The notes under the pieces: model-generated
Told to the model about the DNA's origin: nothing
What the model saw: the letters and a program-made list of their open reading frames with translations, nothing else
Database searches by the model: none
IMG/VR virus record: IMGVR_UViG_3300018080_000009
Span: 40,015-104,014 of that record
Strand: one strand, 5' to 3'
DNA: 64,000 nt
DNA from: a virus
Shown here: piece after piece, positions 17,222 to 26,258 of the stretch
Position numbering within the stretch: position 1 is the first letter of the stretch
How the letters are laid out: each line of letters starts with the position of its first letter
Position numbers and translations under genes: made by a program

Positions 17222-17413
17222 TTGCCAAAAAGAAGCAAGAGAAAGAAGGTTTGGTATCCAGAAAATCTGTTTCATGAGGTTATGGAATATGATGAGCCTG
17301 AGTTCGAACGAGCTGTGTACAGGTACAATGAGAAATTTAATTCAAATTTTTTACCTGAAGAAGTAGCCAGGGCTCTTAAGAGATGGAAGAAAGTGCAGGG
17401 TAAGAATGAGTAA
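17222..17413 (+). CDS. Small basic protein
   Basis: 63 residues from a TTG start with AAAGGAAAG upstream. Basic N-terminus (PKRSKRKKVWYPENLF) and a helical end. Overlaps the RecA start by 8 bases. Confidence 0.5.
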   Translation: MPKRSKRKKVWYPENLFHEVMEYDEPEFERAVYRYNEKFNSNFLPEEVARALKRWKKVQGKNE

Positions 17414-18551
17414 AATCGACAAGATCCTTGCTGATGTTAATAAGATGTTTGGTAAGGGTACGATGCTCCGTGCAGCCGAGGCAGATAGTTTAGTTGTAGA
17501 CAGAATTCCTACGGGTATTTTTGATTTGGATATGAAGATTGGTGGTGGGATACCTCGTGGACGTATTACCATGTTTAAGGGTGAATACAGTACAGGTAAG
17601 TCTTCAGTAGCTCAGAAGGTAGTAGTCAATGCTCAGAATACATGCAGATTTTGTGGCGAAATGTTTGAATGGGTAGACTTGTTGGGTGAGGTACACGAGA
17701 AGAAATGTTCCTGTGGAAAGAGGGAGCCCATGAGGGTAGGTTGGTTTGATGTAGAGCATTGTTATGATCCAGTTTGGGCTTCCAAGTGGGGGGTTAGAGT
17801 AGAGGATCTGATTCTATCTCAGCCAGAATCTGCTGAGATGGCTGTTGATATATTTGAGAGGTGTTTAGATTCTCAGGAATTCGATTTGTTGGTTTTGGAT
17901 TCAGTAGCAGCATTGACCCCGATTTTAGAAATTGAATCCTCCGCTATGGATGCGAATGTTGGAGTCATGGCTAGATTGATGAATAGAGCTTTACGTAGTT
18001 GGACTTCCCGCATGAATGCTCAAGGACTTTTGTCCAAAATTAAGACAACGATAATTCTTATCAATCAGATGCGTGTAGGTATTGGTCCGTATTCTGGAGT
18101 AACTTCACCAGGGGGAAAGGGTTTAGATTTTTTTGAGTCTTTAGAAATTCGGTTCAAGAAGAAAAAGGTGTTGCTGTCTAAAGATAAGCCCATAGGTAAT
18201 TTGGTTGAGTTTACTATTAAGAAGAACAAGACAGCCCCGCCATCGTCTGGTGGAATGTTCAATATGTATCTTGTTCCGGTTCCAGGCAAATACAGTATTG
18301 GGGATACAGACTTAGATACTCAGGTTTTGAGAGCCGCCATTGCTTGGGGAGCAATCCGTAGGGGAGGAGCGTGGTATTATTTTCCAGATGATACGAAAGC
18401 ACAGGGTGAAGAGAAGGCTTCAGAGATATTGAGGAATAATCCCAAGATGTTTGAAGAGCTAAAGAAGATGGTTATTGCTAGAGAGCTTGCTTGGCAAGAT
18501 ACAGGGGAGGGTCTAGATACAGAAGAATCTGATGAAGAGGAAAGTGAATAA
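17406..18551 (+). CDS. RecA-like recombinase with a four-cysteine insertion
   Basis: 381 residues. Walker A GEYSTGKSS (about 59-67), Walker B LLVLDSVAAL and the loop-adjacent LINQMRVGIGPYSG identify a RecA family strand-exchange ATPase. Residues about 80-105 hold an extra CRFC...CSC insertion, a likely zinc knuckle not found in cellular RecA. The C-terminus is acidic (TEESDEEESE), as in RecA. It would pair strands for repair and recombination-primed replication, with the next gene as nuclease partner. Confidence 0.87.
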   Translation: MSKIDKILADVNKMFGKGTMLRAAEADSLVVDRIPTGIFDLDMKIGGGIPRGRITMFKGEYSTGKSSVAQKVVVNAQNTCRFCGEMFEWVDLLGEVHEKKCSCGKREPMRVGWFDVEHCYDPVWASKWGVRVEDLILSQPESAEMAVDIFERCLDSQEFDLLVLDSVAALTPILEIESSAMDANVGVMARLMNRALRSWTSRMNAQGLLSKIKTTIILINQMRVGIGPYSGVTSPGGKGLDFFESLEIRFKKKKVLLSKDKPIGNLVEFTIKKNKTAPPSSGGMFNMYLVPVPGKYSIGDTDLDTQVLRAAIAWGAIRRGGAWYYFPDDTKAQGEEKASEILRNNPKMFEELKKMVIARELAWQDTGEGLDTEESDEEESE

Positions 18552-18931
18552 TGTCTAACTGGAAGCCGAAGATGTGGGATAAGGAGGAAGATTCCGTATC
18601 GATGAAGTCCAGAAAGAACGAAAAGAGATTGTCTAAAGAGGTAGGATTTCAGCTTACCAAAGGGTCTGGAAATCAGCCCTGGGTGTCAGATAAGGGGGAT
18701 GGTAAATCAGATGATTTTGTATTTGAACTTAAGGAAACGAAGCATAAGAAGATCTCAGTCAATTCGAGAGTGATTGAGAAAATTTGTAAAGAAGCTGCTG
18801 CAGTAGGCAAGTCTCCTGTTTTGATACTCTCAGCTTATGGGTTGCCCGAGTATTTACCCAATGAATGGGCAGTGATGCCTGTTGAAGTATTTACAGAATT
18901 GTTTGAAGTATGGAAGAAGTGTAGATCATGA
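18551..18931 (+). CDS. RecB-type (PD-D/ExK) nuclease, putative Holliday junction resolvase
   Basis: 126 residues with a DDFVFELKETKHKKISV segment: the acidic residues and ExK triad of the restriction-enzyme-like fold. Size and form match small phage nucleases annotated as Holliday junction resolvases. Its first base is the last base of the RecA gene, supporting a shared pathway. Substrate inferred. Confidence 0.65.
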   Translation: MSNWKPKMWDKEEDSVSMKSRKNEKRLSKEVGFQLTKGSGNQPWVSDKGDGKSDDFVFELKETKHKKISVNSRVIEKICKEAAAVGKSPVLILSAYGLPEYLPNEWAVMPVEVFTELFEVWKKCRS

Positions 18932-19104
18932 TAGTGGATTTCATTTTAGATCTTCCGTATTGGACAGCTAGACTATTCATCCCGGAGTGTATTTGGGAAG
19001 ATTGGTTGTGCGACTGTGAATTGAAAAAGGCTTCTTGGATTGTGAGATATTTCATTAAGCATAGATGGCCGTTGAGTTGTAGATGGGATGAGTACGATGC
19101 ATGA
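18928..19104 (+). CDS. Small protein, Trp/Cys-rich (58 aa)
   Basis: An ATGA overlap links it to the nuclease gene. The product contains WEDWLCDCELKKASW and is otherwise hydrophobic. It resembles short phage proteins of unknown role. It overlaps the next gene by 17 bases. Confidence 0.45.
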   Translation: MIVDFILDLPYWTARLFIPECIWEDWLCDCELKKASWIVRYFIKHRWPLSCRWDEYDA

Positions 19105-19468
19105 TTCTGAGACAGCTGTCCTGATGGAGTCTTTTGATAAGCATATAGCTGAAAAGAAATTAGGTATTAAGAAAAGTGTTGGTAATGCCTTCATGAATAT
19201 AGAAGCTTTGTGTTTTGATATAGTCAGTGAAATAAATGATCAGATTGAATCTGAATTGATTAAGAAATTTCCTACGGATTTAGAACAGGCCGAGGCTAAG
19301 TTTGGTGGCATGTATATTGAAGTGCTCAGACCAGAATTTAAGGTAGAAGTTACAAAGATGATGGTATTTCAGGGTTTTAAGTATAGATACCAGGATGAAG
19401 GCCATCCGAATATGTTTGTAGAAGACAACATTAGATTCAGGGAAGTCTATGGATACGAAAACTATTAG
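19088..19468 (+). CDS. Hypothetical protein
   Basis: 126 residues, helical, no signature. An in-frame ATG three codons later is an equally possible start. Overlaps both neighbours, as is usual in this operon. Confidence 0.55.
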   Translation: MSTMHDSETAVLMESFDKHIAEKKLGIKKSVGNAFMNIEALCFDIVSEINDQIESELIKKFPTDLEQAEAKFGGMYIEVLRPEFKVEVTKMMVFQGFKYRYQDEGHPNMFVEDNIRFREVYGYENY

Positions 19469-19787
19469 AAAATGGTCTACTGATAGGAAGTTGCTTCGTA
19501 TAAAGGAGATCTCTGGAGCTTTTGATTCCTATGAAGAACGGAAGAAGAATGAAGTTCTTGATGAGCTTGTAATACTTCTGCTTGAGATATTGGCTGCAGT
19601 AATAAAGGAGAAGAAGTGTAAATATACTCCTCTAGAATTATTTGAGGGAGTATTCAAGGATTTAGTTGGGGGTCCTATATATAAGAGGTTTTTGGAAACC
19701 AAGGAACTGGTAGGCAGATATAAGTCCAGTAATTCCTCAGATAGATCTCGTCTCCGGCCCAAGTTGGTAGCCAGAGGCATGATTTAG
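19449..19787 (+). CDS. Hypothetical protein
   Basis: 112 residues, helix-rich with a basic end (SDRSRLRPKLVARGMI). No recognised domain. Last gene of the long replication/recombination unit. Confidence 0.55.
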   Translation: MDTKTIRKWSTDRKLLRIKEISGAFDSYEERKKNEVLDELVILLLEILAAVIKEKKCKYTPLELFEGVFKDLVGGPIYKRFLETKELVGRYKSSNSSDRSRLRPKLVARGMI

Positions 19788-19817
19788 CTCTATTCTGAAA
19801 TTATAAGGAGGTGTTCT

Positions 19818-20522
19818 ATGAAAACTTTAATGCATTTGTGTCTTTTGTTTCTTTTGGTTTTGTTTCAGTGTTCAGAAGGAGAAATAGATAGAGATTCCGA
19901 TACTGATACGGACACAGATACCTATACAGGAGGTGATGTAGATGGAGACTCTGATACTGATACCGATAATGATACTGATAGCGATTCAGATATGGACACA
20001 GATACTGATACCGATTCCGACTCCGACACGGATACAGATACTGACGCAGATATTGATACTGATAGCGACAGTGACAGTGACACGGATGTAGACGGAGATA
20101 CTTGGGTAGATCCAGATACAGGTTTGATGTGGATAACAAGTCCTTGGAATGCTCTTCCGTCACTTTCTCAAGATGATGCCATCTTGTATTGTCAAAATTT
20201 GGATTATGCTGGAAATACAGATTGGAGACTTCCTGATATTGAAGAAATGAGGACGGTAGTAGTAGATTGTCCAGATATTGAGCCAGAAGGTGATTGTGGA
20301 GTGACTGAAGACTGTCTAGAATCTTATTGTGTAGAAGGATGCATTTTTTGTGACGACGGGAATTCTCATCAAGAAGAAGTTTTTGGAGGACCGTTTATGT
20401 ACTTGTGGTCTTCGTCTCCAATTCCCGATTGGCCAGAATATGGTTGGACTATGAGCTATGCAAATGCTGGTATTGTTGCTGTAATTTCTGAGAACCCTTG
20501 GTACGTGAGATGTGTCCGTTAA
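19818..20522 (+). CDS. Lipoprotein with Asp/Thr/Ser linker and Lcl (DUF1566) domain
   Basis: 234 residues. A signal peptide with a lipobox-like end (LLFLLVLFQC, Cys18) predicts a lipid anchor. Residues about 24-94 are almost only D, S and T. The C-terminal domain has the DUF1566/Lcl pattern: DPDTGLMW, AILYCQNLDYAG, DWRLPDIEEM, YLWSSSP and a terminal RCVR, with a Cys-rich insert. Such proteins are cell-surface proteins of bacteria. In a phage this is a probable host-derived moron acting at the envelope, for example in superinfection exclusion or adhesion (inference). AAGGAGG ribosome site. Confidence 0.75.
   Translation: MKTLMHLCLLFLLVLFQCSEGEIDRDSDTDTDTDTYTGGDVDGDSDTDTDNDTDSDSDMDTDTDTDSDSDTDTDTDADIDTDSDSDSDTDVDGDTWVDPDTGLMWITSPWNALPSLSQDDAILYCQNLDYAGNTDWRLPDIEEMRTVVVDCPDIEPEGDCGVTEDCLESYCVEGCIFCDDGNSHQEEVFGGPFMYLWSSSPIPDWPEYGWTMSYANAGIVAVISENPWYVRCVR
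19890..20099 (+). repeat. Degenerate GAY-ACN/TCN codon repeat
   Basis: The coding sequence for the Asp/Thr/Ser linker is a run of imperfect hexamers such as GATACN and GATTCN. Varied third positions show that the protein composition, not the DNA, is conserved. Confidence 0.6.
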
Positions 20523-20541
20523 AAACAATTGGATAAAAAGT

Positions 20542-20569
20542 TTGACAAAACTCTAGTATATAATATACT
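20542..20569 (+). promoter_or_regulatory. Sigma-70-type promoter, TTGACAAAAC family
   Basis: TTGACA and TATACT are 16 bases apart, the best -10 of the set. It would start the unit containing QueC and the ParB-like gene. Confidence 0.75.
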
Positions 20570-20630
20570 TGCCGTATGAACTGTAACCGTAAAATTCTCA
20601 GTCCAAATGACGGAAGGAGATTCAGTAGAC

Positions 20631-21377
20631 ATGCCAAAGACACAGCAGTCAGACAAAGAAAAATTTGGGGTTACGAAGGAGATGAGAGAAACATATGAAC
20701 GCATAATGCGTCGAAGACTCTCTAGTCCTACATTCCATTACAGAGTTGATGAAAACGGTGAAGAGGTGAAAGTCTATCATCGAGACAGATCAACGAATTG
20801 GAATGATTCCAATGAAGGCACTGTCCGAAGAAAACAGCCGTATATGATGGGAGAGGGATTAGGTAACAATCTAGGGATTGATAAGCCTAAGTATACGTAT
20901 TCTGAACGAGTCGAGGAGGTAGATGAAGAAGAAAGAGATTTCCAGAGGAAGGTACGTAGACTCAAGACTCAGTTGACTCGTAGGAAAAATAAGGTAAGAG
21001 TTGAATCCCAGAAGAAGGCTGAAGAGGACGGAAGGTGGATGACAGGACAACGTATTTTTGCTCTCAAGCGTACGTATGATCAGAATTTGAATCATGGTCG
21101 TGATTTTGAGACTCGTTCAAAACGCTTGAAGATACAGATTCCCGATGGAGTAGATGTTGCCCAGACAGAATTTGGTATGCTCCTCATTATTCCAGTAATA
21201 GAAGCAGAAGAGGGTTGGAGCAAAGGTTTAGGCAATCCGAAGAAAGATCCATATGGCAGGAATTTTTGGGTCAGTACCGAAGTCAAAGAGGCAGTCCAGA
21301 ATTTATTTGGATATGTTAATTGGGAACGACCCCTAACTATTCCAGAAGCAGAGCAGTTTGGAGTAAAGGTGTTGTAA
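20631..21377 (+). CDS. Hypothetical charged protein
   Basis: 248 residues. The N-terminal 130 are highly charged and probably helical (RDFQRKVRRLKTQLTRRKNK). The C-terminal part looks globular (GVDVAQTEFGMLLIIPVIEA). No family recognised. The ATG after AGGAG is chosen over an ATG 24 bases upstream that lacks a ribosome site. Its stop overlaps the QueC start. Confidence 0.6.
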   Translation: MPKTQQSDKEKFGVTKEMRETYERIMRRRLSSPTFHYRVDENGEEVKVYHRDRSTNWNDSNEGTVRRKQPYMMGEGLGNNLGIDKPKYTYSERVEEVDEEERDFQRKVRRLKTQLTRRKNKVRVESQKKAEEDGRWMTGQRIFALKRTYDQNLNHGRDFETRSKRLKIQIPDGVDVAQTEFGMLLIIPVIEAEEGWSKGLGNPKKDPYGRNFWVSTEVKEAVQNLFGYVNWERPLTIPEAEQFGVKVL

Positions 21378-22090
21378 TGATAAGGCATGTAGTTTTGATG
21401 TCTGGCGGACCAGATTCTTTGATTACGCTTCAGTTTGTGAAGAATAATTATTTGCCTGGGTTAGTGATTCCGATACATGTGAGCATGAATCATCTGTATG
21501 ATACTGCTGAGAAGAAAGCTCTAGGCAAGATAGAAGCCTTGATGCAGATTGAGATTCAAGAATTCAAGGGTAGATTTGATTTCTCCAGGATAGAAGAGTC
21601 AGATGCCAATATCTATGGCAGGAATGCGTACTTATGTATCGCAGCAGCTTCAGTAGTACCAAAAGGTGACGATGCCTATATTTGGTTGTCGGTTCAAAAA
21701 GACGAGAGATCTATTCCAGATAGAAGTGATGCGTTTTTTGATAAGATGAGTAGGGTTTTGGCAGTTTTGAATAAGCCAAATGAGTTGGTAGTGAGTACTC
21801 CGTGGACGAATAAAGACAAAACAGATATGGTGAGGTATTTCCTGAATGAAGGAGGGAGTACAGGAGTACTTAGGTCTAGTTGGTCTTGTTACAAGGATAC
21901 GTCAGTACAGTGTGGAAATTGTCCAGCTTGTATTCGAAGATACATAGCATTCAGTTTGAATGGGATTGAAGAAGAGTATTTAGAAAATCCGAAGAATTCA
22001 GCTACTGCACTGGATTACATTAATAGAGCTAGAGTTGGTGAGTATTATTCAGAAGAACGTAACCAAAGGATTTTGGCTGCGTTGACATAG
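21377..22090 (+). CDS. queC: QueC-like 7-cyano-7-deazaguanine (preQ0) synthase
   Basis: 237 residues. The PP-loop ATP motif SGGPDS is at residues 9-14, and the C-terminal zinc site WSCY...CGNCPACIRR supplies four cysteines, both diagnostic of QueC. QueC converts 7-carboxy-7-deazaguanine to preQ0 using ATP and ammonia. The other preQ0 genes (QueD, QueE, FolE) and a DpdA-type enzyme lie 12-20 kb downstream. The start overlaps the preceding stop (TAATG). Somewhat divergent from bacterial QueC near the N-terminal third. Confidence 0.85.
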   Translation: MIRHVVLMSGGPDSLITLQFVKNNYLPGLVIPIHVSMNHLYDTAEKKALGKIEALMQIEIQEFKGRFDFSRIEESDANIYGRNAYLCIAAASVVPKGDDAYIWLSVQKDERSIPDRSDAFFDKMSRVLAVLNKPNELVVSTPWTNKDKTDMVRYFLNEGGSTGVLRSSWSCYKDTSVQCGNCPACIRRYIAFSLNGIEEEYLENPKNSATALDYINRARVGEYYSEERNQRILAALT

Positions 22091-22158
22091 GTCAATAAAC
22101 AAGGGCAGTATGCCCACGATGTGTGAAGCTAAAATGGCTGAGGACACAGGAGGAAGAT

Positions 22159-23244
22159 ATGTCAATAAAAGTCGAAGAAGTGAGTATTGATAACTGTCGA
22201 GTAGATCCGGAGTTCAATACTCGTACACATGGTTTGGGAGATCTCACAGGATTGATTGAGAGCATCAAGTCCGGTGGTATTGAGCAGCCGTTGTCAGGCA
22301 AAGTCAGTGACTCAGGTATGGTTGATATTTTTGTCGGATTCAGACGATTTGCTGCTGCACAAGAAGCCGGTCTGTCCAAGATTCCGATAAAGCTGTATCC
22401 CCGAAGGAAAGTGACGTTGAAGCAGATGCTCTTGAAGAATGTCATTGAGAACGTTCATAGGGAGAATTTGAACCCAGTTGATGAAGCGCTTGCTTTCCAG
22501 AGGATGCAGACAGATCATAAGATGTCCACGGACGAAATATGTGGGGAATTAGGTCTAAAGAAGTCTTATATCCAGAATAGATTTAGGCTTTTAAAGCTTG
22601 AGGAGATAGTACGGGATGCAGTGCATCGAGGACGTATTTCAATTACTTCGGCTTTGGATATAGATCGTCTTCCAAAAGATAAGCAGAAGAGATTCGTGGA
22701 CATTGCTGAAGACATGGGGGGCCAGAAATTAACCGATTTGATAGACAAGGAATTGAACAAGATTCAGAAGAAGATTGATACGAAAGATGGCCCTGAAGAT
22801 ACATCGCCAGAGAGTCCAGTAGACCCGAATGATGTTGCAGAATGTGTCAGAAGCTCTAAGAGGTATGTCTCCCATTTGACTGATGCATTGAAATATTCTT
22901 CAGAGGAAAGTGAAGGCATCAAGGGAGTGAACCTTCGGGTTTTAGAACTAGATGATCTCAAAGCAGTGACCAAGTTCTACGGAGATCTCTGTGACATTGT
23001 TGAGCCAGAGATTGAATTCAATGAAAAGGCTCAGAAGGAGATCATTTCCACAGTCGAAGGTCAGTTGAATGTAGAGTTGGATCTTGAGGCTCCGGTAGTA
23101 AGGCAGTCTTTGATTCGTTCAGTAAGTGAACGAGCTCAAGAGATAGCCAGGGTTCAAGCTGGAGAGGGAAAGCGTCCTAGAGTTACGTATCAAATTGCCA
23201 AAGAAGCAATTGATGAGTTCTACGATCCAATAGAGTCCGAATAA
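22159..23244 (+). CDS. ParB/Spo0J-like DNA-binding protein
   Basis: 361 residues. The ParB N-terminal domain is clear: GGIEQPLSGKV, VGFRRFAAAQEAGLSKIP, then the box II-like IENVHRENLNPVDEALAFQR, followed by an HTH (DEICGELGLKKSYIQNRFRL). No ParA gene is nearby, so a role in DNA binding or gene regulation is as likely as partition. ParB-fold proteins can be CTPases or nucleases. The ATG behind AGGAGGAAGAT is used. Confidence 0.8.
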   Translation: MSIKVEEVSIDNCRVDPEFNTRTHGLGDLTGLIESIKSGGIEQPLSGKVSDSGMVDIFVGFRRFAAAQEAGLSKIPIKLYPRRKVTLKQMLLKNVIENVHRENLNPVDEALAFQRMQTDHKMSTDEICGELGLKKSYIQNRFRLLKLEEIVRDAVHRGRISITSALDIDRLPKDKQKRFVDIAEDMGGQKLTDLIDKELNKIQKKIDTKDGPEDTSPESPVDPNDVAECVRSSKRYVSHLTDALKYSSEESEGIKGVNLRVLELDDLKAVTKFYGDLCDIVEPEIEFNEKAQKEIISTVEGQLNVELDLEAPVVRQSLIRSVSERAQEIARVQAGEGKRPRVTYQIAKEAIDEFYDPIESE

Positions 23245-23317
23245 TACACTCATACAGGGAAGATTGGCGCTGTCCAGATAAGATGTCTGGTAGTAGTCGA
23301 TAGAAATAGGAGGAGAT

Positions 23318-23791
23318 ATGGATAAGACAGACAAAGAGATAGTTTGGCTTCCTATTGATTTAGCTAAGAAAGTTAAAGATGCTGAATCAACGAAGGAATT
23401 AGATGCTTTGATTATCGGCTATCTTGATGAGTCCAGAGGAGAAGTTAAAGCAAATCTTGAGAGTTTGGATGCGGATTTGTTGCAGTATCGTGCAATGATG
23501 ACCAAGGCTAAAGTTGCTTTTAGAGAAGCCAAGGATGAGCAATGTACTGCATCCTATGAGCTTTGGGAGAATTTCGATAAGGAATTGCCTAAAGTAAAGG
23601 AGAAGATTATGAGGATTGTTCGTATCTTGAATCCTTTGTCCAAGCAACTTAAGGAAATTGACGATCTCATGAGGAAGATAAACACATATCAGTTAGAGAA
23701 AGTAGCTGAATTGCTTTCCAGGATTGAGAATGCGAGTCCAGCTCTTTTGAAGGCCATAGGTCTTTTTGTCAGTGAAGAAAGGGGAGAGTAG
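23318..23791 (+). CDS. Hypothetical coiled-coil protein
   Basis: 157 residues, mostly heptad-like helix (LNPLSKQLKEIDDLMRKINT). Strong AGGAGGAGAT ribosome site. One base separates it from the next, large gene. Confidence 0.6.
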   Translation: MDKTDKEIVWLPIDLAKKVKDAESTKELDALIIGYLDESRGEVKANLESLDADLLQYRAMMTKAKVAFREAKDEQCTASYELWENFDKELPKVKEKIMRIVRILNPLSKQLKEIDDLMRKINTYQLEKVAELLSRIENASPALLKAIGLFVSEERGE

Positions 23792-23792
23792 T

Positions 23793-25826
23793 ATGGAGTT
23801 CAAGGAATTTAATGCTTTATTGAAAAGACATTTTCATGAAATGTCGAGTGGAGAGCAGTATCTGTTTGTAACGGATGTGACTCCAGACGATATGTGGGAT
23901 GTTTATATGGAGAGCTTTCCCCCAGGAACGAATGAAGTTTTCAGGGAGAGGAGAGAATTTGATTGTGCCTGTTGCAAGCAATTCATTCGAGCATTTGGCA
24001 ATGTTGTTGCTATCAAGGGATTGAAAGCGGTGTCGATTTGGGATTTTGATGTCTTGGAGCCTAAGTACAAGGCTGTAACAGAATCAATGTCTGAGTTCGT
24101 CAAGTCCAAACCGGTTCGAGATGTATTTCTTCCGATAGCCAGAGCCTATGGTACTGAAAAGAATCTTGAAACAAAGGACAGTAAAAATATTCTGACATGG
24201 CATCATTTTCAGATTCAGATACCGGAATCGGTAAAGAGGTTTAAGGAGATCGATGTTGGTACTGTTCGTGGACGAATGAGAGATGTACGGAATGTGCTCA
24301 AACGTTCTTTCAAAGAACTGTCCACAGATTCCATTGATACTGTTCTGGATTTGATAGCTCAGAAGTCCTTGTACAAGGGTGAAGAGTGGCAGAAGCCTTT
24401 GCAGAAGTTTCGTTTGATGCATGAGGAATTTCATCAGATGGAATTCGAGTCAGATCAGGAGAATTATTGCTGGGTAGCTTCAATAGAAGCTGGTGAAGCC
24501 ATAAGTAAGATCAAGAATCATTCAATAGGTGTTTTGCTTACGGATCTTTCTGGAGATATGGATCTGAATGATGCTGTCAGGAGGTATGAAAGTATTGTAG
24601 CTCCGACCAACTACAAACGACCAAAGGCTATCTTCACTAAGAAGATGGTTGAGAAGGCAAAAGCCACGGTAGAGAAGATGGGATTTGGAGATTCTTTAGG
24701 AAGGAGATTCGCTACCCTAGAAGATATTACAGTAAACAATATTCTTTTTGCTAATCGAGATGCGATGAAGCAGATGTCGGGGGATGTTTTCGAAGATCTA
24801 ACAGATTCAGTTCCAGATAAACCAAAGAACTTCGAGAAGGTTGAGGAAGTAGCTATTGAGACGTTTATTAAAGATGTACTTCCAACGGCCAAAGAAATAG
24901 AAGTACTGTTGGAGAACAGCCATAAGTCCAATATGATGTCGTTATTGGCACCAAAAGTTCCTGATAGTAAGACTATGTTCAAATGGAATAATGGTTTTTC
25001 ATGGGCTTATGCTGGGAATATTACTGACAGCATGAAGGAAAGGGTGAAGTCTTTTGGTGGTAAAGTAGATGGAGTACTTAGGTTCTCTATTCAGTGGAAT
25101 GACAATGATGATAATCCAGATGATCTGGATGCTCACTGTGTAGAGCCGAATAGGAACAGAATTTATTTCAGCAATAAGAGAAGTCCAGTTTCTGGTGGTG
25201 AGCTTGATGTGGACATCATTAGTCCCGATGGAGTAGCGGTGGAGAACATAACATGGCAAGAAACACGTCGTATGACCAAAGGAAAGTATGAGTTTATGGT
25301 TCATTGCTACACCAGTAGAGGAGCGAAATCAGGATTCACTGCCGAGATTGAATTTAATAATAGAATATTCTCTTTTGCTTATCCTAGGCCATTAAGACAA
25401 GGGGAGTACATCAATGTTGCAGATGTTTCTTTCGATGGCAAGGAATTCAAGATGGTTAAAGAGCATCTGACCTCGTCTGAAACTTCTGTCGAGATCTGGA
25501 ATTTGTATTCGAATAAGTTTCATCCGGTATCGGCGTGTATGTATTCCCCCAATTATTGGGATGATCAAAAGGGTATCGGACATCGACACTACTTCTTCTT
25601 GCTCAAAGGATGCAGAAACGATGAGAATCCAAATGGGTTTTTCAATGAGTTTTTGAATGAGGAGTTGATGCCCCATAAGAGAGTGTTTGAAGCTCTAGGT
25701 TCTAAGATGAGAGTAGAGGATTCTGAGAATCAGCTCTCTGGTCTTGGATTTAGTTCAACGAAACGTGCTTCCCTTGTTTGTAGAGTGAAGGGAAGTTTTG
25801 AAAGAGTCATCAGACTCACTTTTTAG
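23793..25826 (+). CDS. Large conserved phage protein of unknown function
   Basis: 677 residues. An early DCACCKQF pair of Cys and, near residues 430-560, a beta-sandwich segment (RFSIQWNDNDDNPDDLDAHC, then GGELDVDIISPDGV) resembling DUF2135/YfaP-type domains. This protein and the next two genes form a trio I recall from other large phages, always unannotated. The ATG after GGGGAG is chosen. Confidence 0.65.
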   Translation: MEFKEFNALLKRHFHEMSSGEQYLFVTDVTPDDMWDVYMESFPPGTNEVFRERREFDCACCKQFIRAFGNVVAIKGLKAVSIWDFDVLEPKYKAVTESMSEFVKSKPVRDVFLPIARAYGTEKNLETKDSKNILTWHHFQIQIPESVKRFKEIDVGTVRGRMRDVRNVLKRSFKELSTDSIDTVLDLIAQKSLYKGEEWQKPLQKFRLMHEEFHQMEFESDQENYCWVASIEAGEAISKIKNHSIGVLLTDLSGDMDLNDAVRRYESIVAPTNYKRPKAIFTKKMVEKAKATVEKMGFGDSLGRRFATLEDITVNNILFANRDAMKQMSGDVFEDLTDSVPDKPKNFEKVEEVAIETFIKDVLPTAKEIEVLLENSHKSNMMSLLAPKVPDSKTMFKWNNGFSWAYAGNITDSMKERVKSFGGKVDGVLRFSIQWNDNDDNPDDLDAHCVEPNRNRIYFSNKRSPVSGGELDVDIISPDGVAVENITWQETRRMTKGKYEFMVHCYTSRGAKSGFTAEIEFNNRIFSFAYPRPLRQGEYINVADVSFDGKEFKMVKEHLTSSETSVEIWNLYSNKFHPVSACMYSPNYWDDQKGIGHRHYFFLLKGCRNDENPNGFFNEFLNEELMPHKRVFEALGSKMRVEDSENQLSGLGFSSTKRASLVCRVKGSFERVIRLTF

Positions 25827-25835
25827 GAGGAAGCA

Positions 25836-26207
25836 ATGTTTGAGAAAGCATCGAGAATGAAATTACGGTTTGCCTATAAAGGGCAGTGTTCGGTCGAGGA
25901 TTTGTGGGATCTGTCTGTGGAGGAGTTGGATAGCATCTATCAGGAGATGCGGAAGAAGCAAAGGGAAAGTAATACCGATTCCTTACTGGAGAAGAGGGAC
26001 GAAGGGGATAGGCTTCTAGATCTTCAGGTCAATATCGTGAAGCACATTGTTCAGGTGAAATTGGCTGAAGCAGAAGCCCGTGAGAGAGCTGCTGAGAACA
26101 AGTTGCGTAGAGAGAAAATCGCAGCAATAATGGCCGAGAAGCAGGATGAGGGTCTGAAGAATATGTCTCTAGAAGAGCTTCAGGAGGAGATGGAAAAAAC
26201 GGTTTAA
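25836..26207 (+). CDS. Conserved phage protein, partner of the upstream large gene
   Basis: 123 residues, helical, with an extended Ala/Glu/Lys coiled coil (LAEAEARERAAENKLRREKI). The N-terminal pattern MFEKASRMKLRFAYKGQCSV is a widespread phage type without known role. AGGAGGAAGCA precedes the start. Confidence 0.65.
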   Translation: MFEKASRMKLRFAYKGQCSVEDLWDLSVEELDSIYQEMRKKQRESNTDSLLEKRDEGDRLLDLQVNIVKHIVQVKLAEAEARERAAENKLRREKIAAIMAEKQDEGLKNMSLEELQEEMEKTV

Positions 26208-26258
26208 TTTTCGTTCATTGACACAACAATTTTTATGACTAAGAAATAGGAGAAAGAT

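Noticed and set aside
26218-26245. TTGACA upstream of the DUF932-like gene as a promoter
   Set aside because: No good -10 at 16-17 bases, and transcription would begin almost at the start codon.
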